A DNA stretch of 64,000 bases from Hyphomicrobium_A sp963812795 (GCA_963812795.1 CAWEWG010000011.1:1-64000); one strand, 5' to 3'; positions 42,177 to 51,607 are shown, numbered from the stretch's first letter. Made by a program: numbers and translations. Notes: generated by a model from the sequence alone, not told the origin.

Positions 42177-43277
42177 ATGGCACACGCGGATCGGATCGAA
42201 CAGGATGCCCCCCCGGTGGCCACGGCCTTATCGCTGGCGGCACTCGTCCTCCTCGGCACGCGCTTCGTGCAAGGCTTCATCTTCTGGGGCGGTGCCAGCC
42301 GGCGGCTGATCTACGACTTCCACGAGGTCGCCGGCGTCGATCATGCCGTAAAACTCGACTTCGACCTGCCTGGCTACGTCGCCGCCAAGCTCACGCATGC
42401 CCTGCCCGGCGCGTTGTGGGTGCAGAGCCCCCTCGAATGGACGCTCGGCCATCACGACCTGATCGTCACCTCGGTTTGGCTGTGGACCATTGCCGAACTC
42501 GCCGTCGGCCTCGGACTGATGTTCGGCTTGGCGACCCGGCTCTCAGCCTTCGTCAGCATCTGGCTCAACGTCGCGCTGATGTTGATCTTCGGCTGGATGG
42601 GGTCAACCTGCCTCGACGAATGGACGATGGCGGTCTCCGGTGTCGCCATGAGCAGCGCGCTGTTTCTCGCCGGCAGCGGGACATACTCACTCGATAACCG
42701 CTTCGGTCTCAATGCGAATGCCGCGAGTTCACGGTCCTGGATGCCGTGGATCTTTAGCGGCCCGCTGCCTTCCGATACCACCCGGAAGCTTGCGCTACGG
42801 CTCGGCCTCGCCTGCGTGGCGTTTACCGTCCTGAGCTATCATGTCCTGTTTGGCGCGGTCGTCTCGCCGCTGCACTCGCGCACGAACTTCCACCACCACA
42901 ACATCGCCATATCGGCGCCGAGCGTGGCCGCGGACGGCAGCGTGACGTTCGAGGCTTACGTCGACGCAGGCCCCGACACCGGGGCGGCGTACGTCATCGC
43001 CGCAACGCTGCTCGACGGCTCGGGGCAGAAGCTCGCGCGGTGGGACGGCGCAGCACTCGCCGCGCTGACGCCCGAAGCAGTTCGCAACGCCTACCCATAT
43101 GCCTGGGCTTCGCGCTTCAAGCCGGAGAGCATCGGTTTCAGCGGCCAGACGGGTGCGCGCGCCACCATCACCTTGCCGCCCGCGGTGGCGCAGGCGGCCG
43201 AGGGCGAGGCGCGCATCCTCGTGCTCGAGGCCATCGACGGCAGCGTATGGCGCGCCGTAGGTCGTGTCGCGAAATAA
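42177..43277 (+). CDS. DoxD-DoxA fusion (thiosulfate:quinone oxidoreductase-like)
   Basis: A 366-residue membrane protein combining both subunits of archaeal TQO. DoxD part: GTRFVQGFIFWGGASRRLIY near residue 28 and five or six helices; DoxA part at the C-terminus: SPLHSRTNFHHHNIAI, VNAYPYAWASRFKPES-like block and GARATITLPPAVAQA. TQO reduces quinone with thiosulfate. The fused form occurs in some bacteria; a functional TQO is an inference. Start ATG 42177, AACGGGAAG upstream. Divergent from the cupin. Confidence 0.82.
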   Translation: MAHADRIEQDAPPVATALSLAALVLLGTRFVQGFIFWGGASRRLIYDFHEVAGVDHAVKLDFDLPGYVAAKLTHALPGALWVQSPLEWTLGHHDLIVTSVWLWTIAELAVGLGLMFGLATRLSAFVSIWLNVALMLIFGWMGSTCLDEWTMAVSGVAMSSALFLAGSGTYSLDNRFGLNANAASSRSWMPWIFSGPLPSDTTRKLALRLGLACVAFTVLSYHVLFGAVVSPLHSRTNFHHHNIAISAPSVAADGSVTFEAYVDAGPDTGAAYVIAATLLDGSGQKLARWDGAALAALTPEAVRNAYPYAWASRFKPESIGFSGQTGARATITLPPAVAQAAEGEARILVLEAIDGSVWRAVGRVAK

Positions 43278-43398
43278 GAGCCGACGCCGCATGTTTCGAA
43301 GCTTGGCGACAAATAGCTCATGCGGGCTTGGAACGCTGAGCGTAATAAGCCCGTTGTGGCCACGCCCGACGGACATTGCGACGATAGGCGGCACGTGC

Positions 43399-44187
43399 AT
43401 GCAAAAGCAGCGGCCCAAGCGCAAAGGCATCATCGAGAGCCTTCGTTATCTCTACGAGTCGGACGCCCCGGCGGCGCACCGCTTCCGCTACGCGCTTCTC
43501 GCGTTCGACATCGTGACCATACTGTTCATCGTGGTGACGACGTTTGTTCCCGGCAATGCGGCCCTCGAATGGCTCGACATCGTCTTCGGCGTGCTGATCC
43601 TGTTGGATTTTCTGGCGCGCCTCGCCATCAGCCGCAACCGTCTGCGCGAGCTTGCGCACCCGGCGTCCTGGGCCGACATGGCGGCAATCGTCTCGTTCCT
43701 CGCACCTATCGCCGGCGAGGCGGCCGGCTTCCTGCGCATTCTGCGCACGGTGCGTCTGCTGCACACCTATCAACTGCTGGCGAGGTTGCGCCAGGACAGC
43801 AACTGGTTCCGCCGCCACGAGGACGTGGTGCTGGCGGTCGTCAATTTGTTCGTCTTCCTGTTTGTCATGAGCGGCATCGTCTACGCCAGCCAGTACGGAC
43901 GCAACCCCGGCATCAACAATTACGTCGACGCGCTCTATTTCACGGTGACGGCGCTGACGACCACGGGCTTCGGCGACATCACGCTCGAAGGTACATTTGG
44001 GCGCTTCATCTCCATCGTCATCATGATCCTCGGCGTCACGCTGTTCTTGATGCTCGTCCGCGTGCTGTTGCAGCCACACAAGGTTCGCTTCCGCTGCCCG
44101 ACCTGCGCGCTGATGCGCCACGACGCCGACGCGGTGCACTGCAAGGCGTGCGGGACGACCCTGCAGATCCCCGACGAAGGAGATTGA
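43399..44187 (+). CDS. voltage-gated-type potassium channel with zinc-ribbon tail
   Basis: A 262-residue channel of six helices. S1-S6 frame: YALLAFDIVTILFIVVTTFV, WLDIVFGVLILLDFLARLAI, an S4-like run with spaced Arg (FLRILRTVRLLHTYQLLARL), pore helix and filter TALTTTGFGDITL (TxTGFGD), then VIMILGVTLFLMLVRVLL. The last 40 residues hold CPTCAL and CKACGT, a zinc-ribbon pair not usual for simple K+ channels. ATG 43399 is used; GTG 43395 is out of frame. The upstream DoxDA gene ends 121 bases before. Confidence 0.85.
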   Translation: MQKQRPKRKGIIESLRYLYESDAPAAHRFRYALLAFDIVTILFIVVTTFVPGNAALEWLDIVFGVLILLDFLARLAISRNRLRELAHPASWADMAAIVSFLAPIAGEAAGFLRILRTVRLLHTYQLLARLRQDSNWFRRHEDVVLAVVNLFVFLFVMSGIVYASQYGRNPGINNYVDALYFTVTALTTTGFGDITLEGTFGRFISIVIMILGVTLFLMLVRVLLQPHKVRFRCPTCALMRHDADAVHCKACGTTLQIPDEGD

Positions 44188-44448
44188 AGCCGTAGCGTGC
44201 AGCCTTGAACATCCATAAGACACTACTGATCACGACCCTAAACTTTGCCCCCCCACCGTTCCGGCGCCGCGCAAAGGGGCGACCGGTCCGAGCTCGCTCT
44301 TGAGCTCATCGCCGATGTGCTCATCGCGTTACTCGCGGAAGTACAGAAGCCGGCGGAACGCCCGGTGACTTCAATCACGTGACGTCGCGTCCCGCCGGCG
44401 GCTCTTGAGTGTTGCGCGGCCGCGAGGTCACGTCGTGAGATGATTGCC

Positions 44449-44940
44449 CTATCCCTCGCGGTTGGGCGTGCCGAGGATGTGTGATTTTGGCGGCAGCATC
44501 ACGCTGTCGAAGTCCTGCGTGAACATCGCCGCGGCGAAGAAGGCGACGGCGCGCAGGGGCTCTGTGCCCGTGTTGGCGAGGTCGTGCCGCACGTTGGTGG
44601 GCAATACGAACACGCTCCCGGGGCCTACCGGATACTTGCCGGATTCCATGCGCAGCTCGCCGGTGCCGGCGATGATGTACTGCGTCTCCTCGGTCGCATC
44701 GGTGTGCCAGCCGAGGTGGCCTCCCGGGGCGATCTCGTAGACGATGGTCGAAGACTGCTCCGCGTTGTGACCGCCGTAGCTGGCGAACGACGCATTCCAT
44801 TGAACCGTCTTATCGTCGACGCTGCCGACCTTGATGCGCTCTTGTCTGTTGGTGTCGACTACGGGGCTGCTGGTGCGCGCTGCCTTGGCGACGCGCTTGG
44901 CCGGACCGACCTTCACGTTTGCATCGGATGCGGGGATCAT
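44449..44940 (-). CDS. cupin domain protein
   Basis: A 163-residue cupin. Start ATG 44940 (MIPASDANVKVGPAKRVAKA). Metal-site strand GGHLGWHTDATEETQYIIAG gives the HxH pattern and Glu; second motif PGSVFVLPTNVRHDLANTG. N-terminal 45 residues are basic. Role unknown; not closely similar to the cupin at 41651. Confidence 0.83.
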   Translation of the reverse strand: MIPASDANVKVGPAKRVAKAARTSSPVVDTNRQERIKVGSVDDKTVQWNASFASYGGHNAEQSSTIVYEIAPGGHLGWHTDATEETQYIIAGTGELRMESGKYPVGPGSVFVLPTNVRHDLANTGTEPLRAVAFFAAAMFTQDFDSVMLPPKSHILGTPNREG

Positions 44941-45122
44941 GCTCGGCTCCTTTTGGGTTGCGCGCGAAGACTAGGAGCGGCGTTACCGGTAGCAATGCCG
45001 ACGGGCTTTCGTGGTTGGAGGGCTGTTGCGCGGTCGCGCCGGATTAGCTTCAAATGCACGCAGCCCGTCGATCCTATGCGCCAATCGCATCAGTCGGACG
45101 GCGCGGCCCTGACGGAGGCAAA

Positions 45123-45930
45123 ATGGCAACTCGCGGAAATATCCGCGCCGGCATGGGCGGATGGACGTTCGAGCCCTGGCGCGGGACGTTCTACCCCGAC
45201 AAGCTGGCGCAAGCCAAAGAGCTCGAGCTACGCCGCCGAGCACGTGCCGACTATCGAGGTCAACGGCACGTTCTATCGCTCGCAGACGCCGGCGACGTTC
45301 GCCAAGTGGGCGAGCGAGACGCCGGATGGGTTCGTGTTCGCCCTCAAGGGCCCGCGCTACGCGGTCAACCGGCGCGTGCTCGCCGAGGCGGGCAACTCGA
45401 TCCAGCGCTTCGTCGATTCCGGCCCGCTGGAGCTCGGCGACAAGCTGGGGCCGATGCTGTGGCAGTTCGCGCCGACGAAGAAGTTCGACCCCGCCGACTT
45501 CGCCGCCTTCCTCGCCCTGCTCCCGCACAAGGTCGGCAGCGCCAAGCTGCGGCACGTCGTCGAGGTGCGTCACGACAGCTTCTGCACGCCCGAGTTCATC
45601 AAGCTCGCCCGCGATCACAACGTACCCATCGTCTTCGCCGAGCACGCGACGTATCCGGCCATTGCCGACGTCACCGGCGAGTTCATCTACGCGCGCCTGC
45701 AGAAGGGCAGCGACGAGGTGAAGACCGGCTATGCGCCCAAGGCGCTCGACGCATGGGCCAAGCGCTTGCAGACCTGGGCTGAGGGCGGCGTGCCTGCCGA
45801 CCTGCCGCTCGTCGACGCGAAGCACAAGCCCGCCAAGAAGCCGCGCGATGCGTTCGTCTACTTCATCCACGAGGGCAAGGTGCGCGCACCGCACGCGGCG
45901 ATGGCCCTGATGCAGCGCGTCGGCACGTAG
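45123..45930 (+). CDS. DUF72 domain protein, slip near 45225
   Basis: TIM-barrel-like protein of about 270 aa. ATG 45123 (MATRGNIRAGMGGWTFEPWR, GTFYPDKLAQAKEL) then a slip, and the main frame goes on YAAEHVPTIEVNGTFYRSQT, PATFAKWASETPDGFVFALK. DUF72 blocks: VEVRHDSFCTPEFIKLARDH, ADVTGEFIYARLQKG, DAFVYFIHEGKVRAPHAAMA. Function unknown; cytoplasmic. Confidence 0.85.
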
Positions 45931-46038
45931 AAAAAATGTTCGAGCGCGCGGCGCACTTTCGCGCTTCAAACGTGCGCGCAACTCTGATCTAAAAGTGTCA
46001 CCGGTCCTGCCGGTCAGACGGCCACAAGCGCCGCAAAC

Positions 46039-46065
46039 GGTGTCAGACCCTCGCGGTCTGACACC
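46039..46065. terminator. strong hairpin between convergent genes
   Basis: GGTGTCAGACC, loop CTCGC, GGTCTGACACC: eleven perfect pairs between the DUF72 gene (plus) and the M23 gene (minus). Confidence 0.75.
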
Positions 46066-46091
46066 ATTCCCTCTCACTCACTTGCGCGAAA

Positions 46092-47582
46092 TCAGAGACG
46101 TTCGAGGAACGGCACCGGATCGACCGGTTTCGATCCCTGGCGCAGCTCGAAGTGCACCTGCGGCTGGTCGACGGATCCGGTGCGGCCGGCCGTGGCGATC
46201 ACCTGGCCGCGCTGCACCTTGTCGCCGCGCTTGACCGTCAGCTGATCGTTGTGGGCGTAGGCCGTCACCCAGCCGTTGTCGTGGCGCAGCAGGATCAGGT
46301 TGCCGTAGCCCTTCAACTCGGAGCCGGCGTAGGCGACCGTGCCGCCTTCGGCAGCATGCACGGAGGTGCCGAGCGGCACCGACAGGTTGATGCCGTCGTT
46401 GTGCGTGCCGTCCGTCCGTTGGCCGAAGCCGGTGATGATGCGCCCGCTCACCGGCCAGCGCAGCTTGTCGCTGCCGCGGGCCGCCGATTGCGCCGGCGGC
46501 GCGATGGCGCCGGTCGCCGCATCGTTGGTGTTGCGCGTCGTGACCTGCGTGTACTGGCCGTTGCCGCCGCCACTATTGGTCTGGCCGTTGATGATGGTCG
46601 GCTGGTGCGTCGACGGGATGTTGCTCGGCTGCTGATACGACGGTTGCGACGGCGGCGGATTGACGGCCACCTGCTGCATCGGCTGCGAGGCGCCACTGCC
46701 GTTATCAGGCACGCGCAGTACGGACCCGGCCTTCAGGCCGCGCGCGTCGGTGATGCCGTTGGCCTGCTGCAGCTCGGTGACGGGCACGCCATAGGTGCGC
46801 GAAACGCCGTAAAGCGAATCGCCTGGGCGCATCGTGTACGAGCCGCGGTACTTGGCGTCGAGGTCGGCAGGGACGCTGACCGGCGCCGGCTGCTGCACGC
46901 TCGCCGTCTGCACCGGTGCCGGCTGCGAACGGCCGGCGGTGGAGCCTTGCGGCAGGTACAGCTTCTGTCCCGGCTGCAGGTTCGGGTTGGTCAGGCTGTT
47001 GACCTGCATCAGCTCGGCGACGCCGACGCGATGGCGGCGCGACAGCCCATACAGCGTATCGCCGGGCTGCACCTCGATCATGTCGCCGGGGTTCGCCAGC
47101 GACGGCTGCGGCTGCGGATCGTAGCGGTTGGTCGAATGCGTCGTCGTCGCTGCCGCGGTGTCGTAGCGGCGGTTCGAATAGGTGTTGTCGGGCGCGGCGT
47201 TGTCGTAGCGGCCGTTGGCGGCATAGCCGTTCGACGGCGGCGATCCGTAGCGGCGATCGTTAGCTGCGTAATTGTTCGGCGGCGAGGCGTCCGGCAGGCT
47301 CTGCGAGCTGACGTCGCTGTCGCGATAGGTGCGCGGCGCGTTGTATGAGCCGCCCCCGTTGCCGTAGCCGTCGTTACCGAGATAGCTCGGATTTCCGCGT
47401 CCTGACGCCGAAGCCGTTTGCTGCGGCTTGGGCTCGTCGTTGAGGCTGAAGCTCGGGAAATCGAAGCCGGAAACCTGAGCGCTGCACCCGCCGGCAAGAC
47501 CGGCGAGAAGGATGGCGGCGACGTGGCCCACTGGCTGGGCGATTGCCGCTCTGCAGCGGCTGAAACGTTTAAAACGCATCAT
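46092..47582 (-). CDS. LysM lipoprotein with M23 (LytM) domain, NlpD-like
   Basis: A 496-residue lipoprotein (signal with lipobox LAGGC near residue 33). Two LysM domains: GDTLYGLSRRHRVGVAELMQ near 190 and GDSLYGVSRTYGVPVTELQQ near 265. The C-terminal M23 domain: GRIITGFGQRTDGTHNDGIN, HAAEGGTVAYAGSELKGYGN, HDNGWVTAYAHNDQLTVKRG, GSVDQPQVHFELRQGSKPVD. The zinc-site His/Asp set is only partly kept (the family's first HxxxD is replaced by HNDGIN), as in NlpD/EnvC activators that stimulate amidases rather than cut. Start MM at 47582. Confidence 0.9.
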   Translation of the reverse strand: MMRFKRFSRCRAAIAQPVGHVAAILLAGLAGGCSAQVSGFDFPSFSLNDEPKPQQTASASGRGNPSYLGNDGYGNGGGSYNAPRTYRDSDVSSQSLPDASPPNNYAANDRRYGSPPSNGYAANGRYDNAAPDNTYSNRRYDTAAATTTHSTNRYDPQPQPSLANPGDMIEVQPGDTLYGLSRRHRVGVAELMQVNSLTNPNLQPGQKLYLPQGSTAGRSQPAPVQTASVQQPAPVSVPADLDAKYRGSYTMRPGDSLYGVSRTYGVPVTELQQANGITDARGLKAGSVLRVPDNGSGASQPMQQVAVNPPPSQPSYQQPSNIPSTHQPTIINGQTNSGGGNGQYTQVTTRNTNDAATGAIAPPAQSAARGSDKLRWPVSGRIITGFGQRTDGTHNDGINLSVPLGTSVHAAEGGTVAYAGSELKGYGNLILLRHDNGWVTAYAHNDQLTVKRGDKVQRGQVIATAGRTGSVDQPQVHFELRQGSKPVDPVPFLERL

Positions 47583-47830
47583 GATACGCACCTTTACTGC
47601 CAACCTTCCATTAATCCTTAAGGAGTTAATGGACGCTTAACGGGCGGCAGCGCGTGCTGTTGAAATTCGCATTTTGGAGTCTCGCCGGACGACATCAGGA
47701 GCGCATTTCGCGCCCTGCATGCAGCCTGCAAGCTACGCAGCCATTGTGCTTTGTTAAGGACGTCGCGGCGTCGACACCACGGCGGCGCGATGGCGAATGG
47801 CTGAACGCTGGATGAACGCTCGGGGAGAGC

Positions 47831-48634
47831 TCAGAGGATGTCGCCGCCCGCCGCGCGCTTGCGGTCGGCGAGCGGATCGAACGCCTCGCGCAACGCCCGG
47901 CAGGTCGCATCGTGCGTCAGGTTCAGGCACAGCGGCGTCACCGAAATGCGCCGCGCGTCGATGGCGGCGAGATCGGTGCCCGGCACCATCGTCGACGGCG
48001 GTCGCTCGAAGTTGAACCAGAAGTACGGCATGCCCCACGGGTCGCTGCGCTGGTCGATGCGCAAGGAAGCCTGGTCGCGCCTGCCCTGCCGCGTCACCTC
48101 GATGCCGGCAACGGCGTCCGGTGGGCACGGCGGGTAGTTGATGTTGATGACGATGTCCTTCGGCCAGCCGGCGTCGAGCAGGCGCGCCAGCAGCCCGGGG
48201 CCGTGCGTCAGCGGCGTCTCCCAGTGGATCTTGCCTTCCTCCAGCGAGCCGCCCACTTGGCTCATGGCGATGGAACGGATGCCGAGCATGGTGCCTTCGA
48301 TGGCCGCGGCGATGGTGCCCGAGTAGGTGACGTCCTCGGCGAGGTTGGAGCCGTGGTTGATGCCGGAGAGCACGAGATCGGGCGGCTGATCGAGCATGAA
48401 GTGGCGCACGGCCATGATCACGCAGTCGGTGGGCGTGCCGCGCAGCACGTACGTGCGCTCGCCCGTCTGCCGCACGCGCAGCGGCTCGTGCAGCGTCATC
48501 GAGTGCGAGGCGCCCGACTGATTCTTCTCCGGGGCGACGACCCACACGTCGGAGGAAATCTCCTCGGCAATGCGGCGCAGGACGTCCATGCCCTCGGCGT
48601 CGATGCCGTCGTCGTTGGTGACGAGGATGCGCAT
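47831..48634 (-). CDS. surE: 5'-nucleotidase SurE
   Basis: Metal-dependent nucleoside monophosphatase of 267 aa. Active-site loop MRILVTNDDGIDAEGMDVLR with the NDD metal ligands, then NQSGASHSMTLHEPLRVRQT and LVLSGINHGSNLAEDVTYSG. The ATG at 48634 overlaps the serS stop by one base (TGATG). Slightly longer than E. coli SurE. Downstream, a pcm gene usual in this order is absent. Confidence 0.96.
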   Translation of the reverse strand: MRILVTNDDGIDAEGMDVLRRIAEEISSDVWVVAPEKNQSGASHSMTLHEPLRVRQTGERTYVLRGTPTDCVIMAVRHFMLDQPPDLVLSGINHGSNLAEDVTYSGTIAAAIEGTMLGIRSIAMSQVGGSLEEGKIHWETPLTHGPGLLARLLDAGWPKDIVININYPPCPPDAVAGIEVTRQGRRDQASLRIDQRSDPWGMPYFWFNFERPPSTMVPGTDLAAIDARRISVTPLCLNLTHDATCRALREAFDPLADRKRAAGGDIL

Positions 48635-49926
48635 CAGGCGGCCTTCTCGATCTTGGCGAGGCCGCCCATGTAGGGGCGCAGCACCTCGGGAATGACAACC
48701 GAGCCGTCGGCCTGCTGGTAGTTCTCGAGCACGGCGATGAGCGTGCGCCCCACCGCGAGGCCGGAGCCGTTCAGCGTGTGCACGAAGCGCGTGTCCTTGC
48801 CGCCCTTCGGCTTGTAGCGCGCGTTCATGCGCCGCGCCTGGAAGTCGCCGCACACCGAGCAGGAGGAGATTTCGCGGTAGGTGTTCTCGCCCGGCAGCCA
48901 CACCTCGATGTCGTAGGTCTTCTGCGAGGCAAAGCCCATGTCGCCGGTGCACAGGAGGATGGTGCGGAACGGCAGGCCGAGGCGCTTCAGCACCTCCTCG
49001 GCGCACGCGGTCATGCGCTCGTGCTCGGCGAGGCTTTCTTCCGGCGTGGTGATGGAGACGAGCTCGACCTTGGAGAACTGGTGCTGGCGGATCATGCCGC
49101 GCGTGTCCTTGCCGGCGGCGCCCGCCTCCGAGCGGAAGCACGGGGTGTGCGCGGTGAGGCGCATCGGCAGCTTGGCTTCGTCGAGGATCTCCTCGCGCAC
49201 GAAGTTGGTCAGCGACACCTCGGCCGTCGGGATGAGCCAGAAGTCCAGTTCGGACTCGTCTGGAAAAGAGTCCTCGCGCAGAACTTCGGCAGGTTGCCGG
49301 TGCCGTAGGCGGCGTGATCTCTTCACCAGCAGCGGCACGATGTTCTCGGTGTAGCCGAACTCGCTGGTGTGCAGGTCGAGCATGAAGGCGCCGAGCGCGC
49401 GCTCGAGCCGCGCCAGCGCCCCCTTGAGCACGACGAAGCGGGCGCCGGAAATCTTCGCCGCGGTGGCGAAGTCCATCAGCCCCAGCGCCTCGCCGACCTC
49501 GAAGTGCTGCTTGGGCTTGAAGTCGAACTTCGGCGGCGCGCCGACCTTGCGCACCTCCTTGTTGTCCTTCTCGTCCTTGCCGAGCGGCACGTCATCGAGC
49601 GGCAGGTTGGGAATGACCGACAGCGCATCGCGCAGCTTGCCATCGAGCTCGCGCTCGGCTTCCTCGCCCTTGGCGAGCTGATCCTTCAGCGCCGCGACCT
49701 CGGCCATCAGCGCACTCGCCTTGGCGTCGTCCTTCGCCGCCTTGGCGGCGCCGATCTCCTTGGAAGCCGCGTTGCGGCGCGCCTGCGCCTCCTGCAGCTT
49801 CGTCACGTGGCCGCGGCGTGTCTCATCGAGCGCGATCAGCTCGGCCGACAACGGCGCCAGCCCGCGCTTCTTGAGGCCGGCGTCGAACGCCGCGGGGTTG
49901 TCCCTGATCCACTTGATGTCGAACAC
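48634..49926 (-). CDS. serS: serine-tRNA ligase
   Basis: Class II seryl-tRNA synthetase of 430 aa: N-terminal coiled arm (LQEAQARRNAASKEIGAAKA), motif 2 FRSEAGAAGKDTRGMIRQHQ, motif 3 GSGLAVGRTLIAVLENYQ. Between about 225 and 250 the frame slips and returns (RSRRLRHRQPAEVLRE replaces the usual ...YGTGNLPKF...), so two errors within some 60 bases are likely in the assembly. The stop overlaps surE. The 67-base gap to tatC suggests one operon. Confidence 0.95.
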   Translation of the reverse strand: MFDIKWIRDNPAAFDAGLKKRGLAPLSAELIALDETRRGHVTKLQEAQARRNAASKEIGAAKAAKDDAKASALMAEVAALKDQLAKGEEAERELDGKLRDALSVIPNLPLDDVPLGKDEKDNKEVRKVGAPPKFDFKPKQHFEVGEALGLMDFATAAKISGARFVVLKGALARLERALGAFMLDLHTSEFGYTENIVPLLVKRSRRLRHRQPAEVLREDSFPDESELDFWLIPTAEVSLTNFVREEILDEAKLPMRLTAHTPCFRSEAGAAGKDTRGMIRQHQFSKVELVSITTPEESLAEHERMTACAEEVLKRLGLPFRTILLCTGDMGFASQKTYDIEVWLPGENTYREISSCSVCGDFQARRMNARYKPKGGKDTRFVHTLNGSGLAVGRTLIAVLENYQQADGSVVIPEVLRPYMGGLAKIEKAA

Positions 49927-49993
49927 GTCGGCCTCGTCTCTGAGCGGAGAAAGGCGGTCTATAGGCCGACGGCGAGCGCCGGTCCAGAAGCGA

Positions 49994-50806
49994 TCAGGTC
50001 GCGCCGGATGCCTGCTTGGCGGCCTGCTGGCGCGCGACCCGCTCCACCATCCAGATCGACACCTCGTACAAGAGGATCGTCGGCAGCATCATGGCGATCA
50101 TGCTGAACGGGTCGGGCGGCGACAGGAAGGCGGCAACGGCCGTAATGCCGAGGATGGCGTAGCGCCGCCCCTTGCGCAGCGTCGGCGCGGTGACGAGCCC
50201 GGCGCGCGCGAGCAGCGTCAGCGCCACGGGAAGCTGGAAGCAGATACCGAAGCCGATGATCAGATTCATGATCAGCGAGAGGTATTCCGACACGCGCGCC
50301 TGCAGGTGGATCTCCACCGGCCCACCCGTCTGCTGCATCGACAGGAAGAAGCGCATCGCCATGGGCATGACGAGGAAATAGACGACCAGCGCGCCGAGCA
50401 GGAACAGCAGCGGCGTCGCCACCAGATAGGGCACGAAGGCGTGCCGCTCGTTCTTGTAGAGCCCGGGCGCGACGAACTTGTAGATCTGGTTGGCGACGAT
50501 GGGGAACGACAGGCAGAAGGCGCCGAACAGCGCCAGCTTCATCTGCGTGAACAGGAACTCCTGCGGCGCCGTGTAGATCATTTCGATCGGACCGTCGCCG
50601 CCGTGCGCCCACAGATAGGGCAGCACGAGCAGGTTGTAGATCTGCTTGGCGAAGACGAAGCAGACCGCGAACGAGATGCCGATGGCGACGAGCGACCAGA
50701 TCAACCGCTGGCGCAGCTCGACCAGGTGGTCGATGAGCGGCGCCTTGGAGGCGTCGATGTCGTCCTGGCCCGCCCGCGCGTCTGCACGCTCGATGACGTC
50801 GCTCAT
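49994..50806 (-). CDS. tatC: Sec-independent translocase TatC
   Basis: Six-helix TatC of 270 aa that binds twin-arginine signal peptides. Signatures: APLIDHLVELRQRLIWSLVA, IYTAPQEFLFTQMKLALFGA, PLFLFLLGALVVYFLVMP-like helix, GFGICFQLPVALTLLARAGL, PPDPFSMIAMMLPTILLYE. ATG 50806 overlaps the tatB stop (ATGA). Confidence 0.97.
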   Translation of the reverse strand: MSDVIERADARAGQDDIDASKAPLIDHLVELRQRLIWSLVAIGISFAVCFVFAKQIYNLLVLPYLWAHGGDGPIEMIYTAPQEFLFTQMKLALFGAFCLSFPIVANQIYKFVAPGLYKNERHAFVPYLVATPLLFLLGALVVYFLVMPMAMRFFLSMQQTGGPVEIHLQARVSEYLSLIMNLIIGFGICFQLPVALTLLARAGLVTAPTLRKGRRYAILGITAVAAFLSPPDPFSMIAMMLPTILLYEVSIWMVERVARQQAAKQASGAT

Positions 50807-51213
50807 GCCGCGCCCCTGTCCGGCTCGTCTCTCTTTTCGGCAGGCGGCGGTAATGCCGGCTCGCTCGCGGCTTCACCGGGAGCCAATGCGGGCGCCGGCG
50901 CGGCGCTGACCGCGGCCTTCGGCGCATCGACGTCGACGCGCGCCGCCTCGATCTGGCTGTCGATGGCGCGCGAGCCGATGTCCATGGTGGCGCGCACCTC
51001 ACGGCTGACGGCATCGAACTCTTTCTTGAGACCATCGAGCTCGGCTTCGCGCATCGCCTCGTCGAACTGGCCGCGGAACTCGGCCGCGTGCCGGCGGATG
51101 ACGCCGAGATACTTGCCGACGGCGCGCAGCAGGATCGGCAGATCCTTGGGGCCGACGACGATCAGCGCGACGATGGCGAGGATCAGCAGCTTGCTGGAGG
51201 TGATGTCGAACAT
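50803..51213 (-). CDS. tatB: Sec-independent translocase TatB
   Basis: A 136-residue TatB: MFDITSSKLLILAIVALIVV, GPKDLPILLRAVGKYLG (helix-hinge) then an amphipathic helix and a Glu/Ala-rich tail. Pairs with TatC for signal peptide recognition. Overlaps tatC by four bases and starts 65 bases after tatA. Confidence 0.95.
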   Translation of the reverse strand: MFDITSSKLLILAIVALIVVGPKDLPILLRAVGKYLGVIRRHAAEFRGQFDEAMREAELDGLKKEFDAVSREVRATMDIGSRAIDSQIEAARVDVDAPKAAVSAAPAPALAPGEAASEPALPPPAEKRDEPDRGAA

Positions 51214-51278
51214 GCGTCGTCCCGATTGCCGACGCGCTCAGAGCGCGAGGCGCCGCGGCGGCCTTCCGCTCGCCCCGC

Positions 51279-51515
51279 TCAGCCCGTCTTGGTGGTGTCG
51301 CGTTCGGTTGTCTTGACGGGGCGCTGATCGATGACGCGCGGATCGACGGGGCGCGGTTCCGGCCGCTCCTCCTCGTCGTCGTCGGACAAGCCCTTCTTGA
51401 AGCTTTTGATGCCCTTGGCCATGTCGCCCATGATGGACGAGATGCGCCCGCCGCCGCCGAAGAAGAGCAGCGCGACAAGCGCGAGGATGAGCAAATGCCA
51501 GCCGCTCAGGCCCAT
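51279..51515 (-). CDS. tatA: Sec-independent translocase TatA
   Basis: Seventy-eight-residue TatA: MGLSGWHLLILALVALLFFG, GGGRISSIMGDMAKGIKSFK then an acidic tail (DDDEEERPEPRPVDPR). Membrane helix followed by FGxGR-like hinge and amphipathic helix. Order tatA-tatB-tatC. Preceded by the dyad-rich region at 51538. Confidence 0.95.
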   Translation of the reverse strand: MGLSGWHLLILALVALLFFGGGGRISSIMGDMAKGIKSFKKGLSDDDEEERPEPRPVDPRVIDQRPVKTTERDTTKTG

Positions 51516-51537
51516 CGTCGTTCGCTCCTATGCCGAA

Positions 51538-51607
51538 TTGCCATCTTAGCAATGGCGAGTTGCTGATAATCGCCATTCGTAGCAACAAGAAGTTGCGATT
51601 TCAGCAA
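51538..51607. promoter_or_regulatory. dyads upstream of tatA (TTGC-N7-GCAA)
   Basis: Two TTGC-N7-GCAA dyads (51538-51552 and 51593-51607, 55 bases apart) flank a third inverted repeat AATGGCGA (51551-51558) / TCGCCATT (51570-51577). The stretch is AT-richer and lies between the ABC gene stop (51689) and the tatA start (51515), so it should include the tat promoter and perhaps sites for a regulator. The motif is not one I can assign. Confidence 0.45.

Noticed and set aside
44240..44382. Short plus stretch reading ELALELIADVLIALLAEVQK and a stop near 44382
   Set aside because: Looks protein-like but has no start or upstream coding signal; may be a gene remnant, not supported enough.
44584..45122. 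Upstream extension of the DUF72 frame over the cupin gene
   Set aside because: The cupin motifs on the minus strand are clear and the DUF72 start is well placed at 45123.
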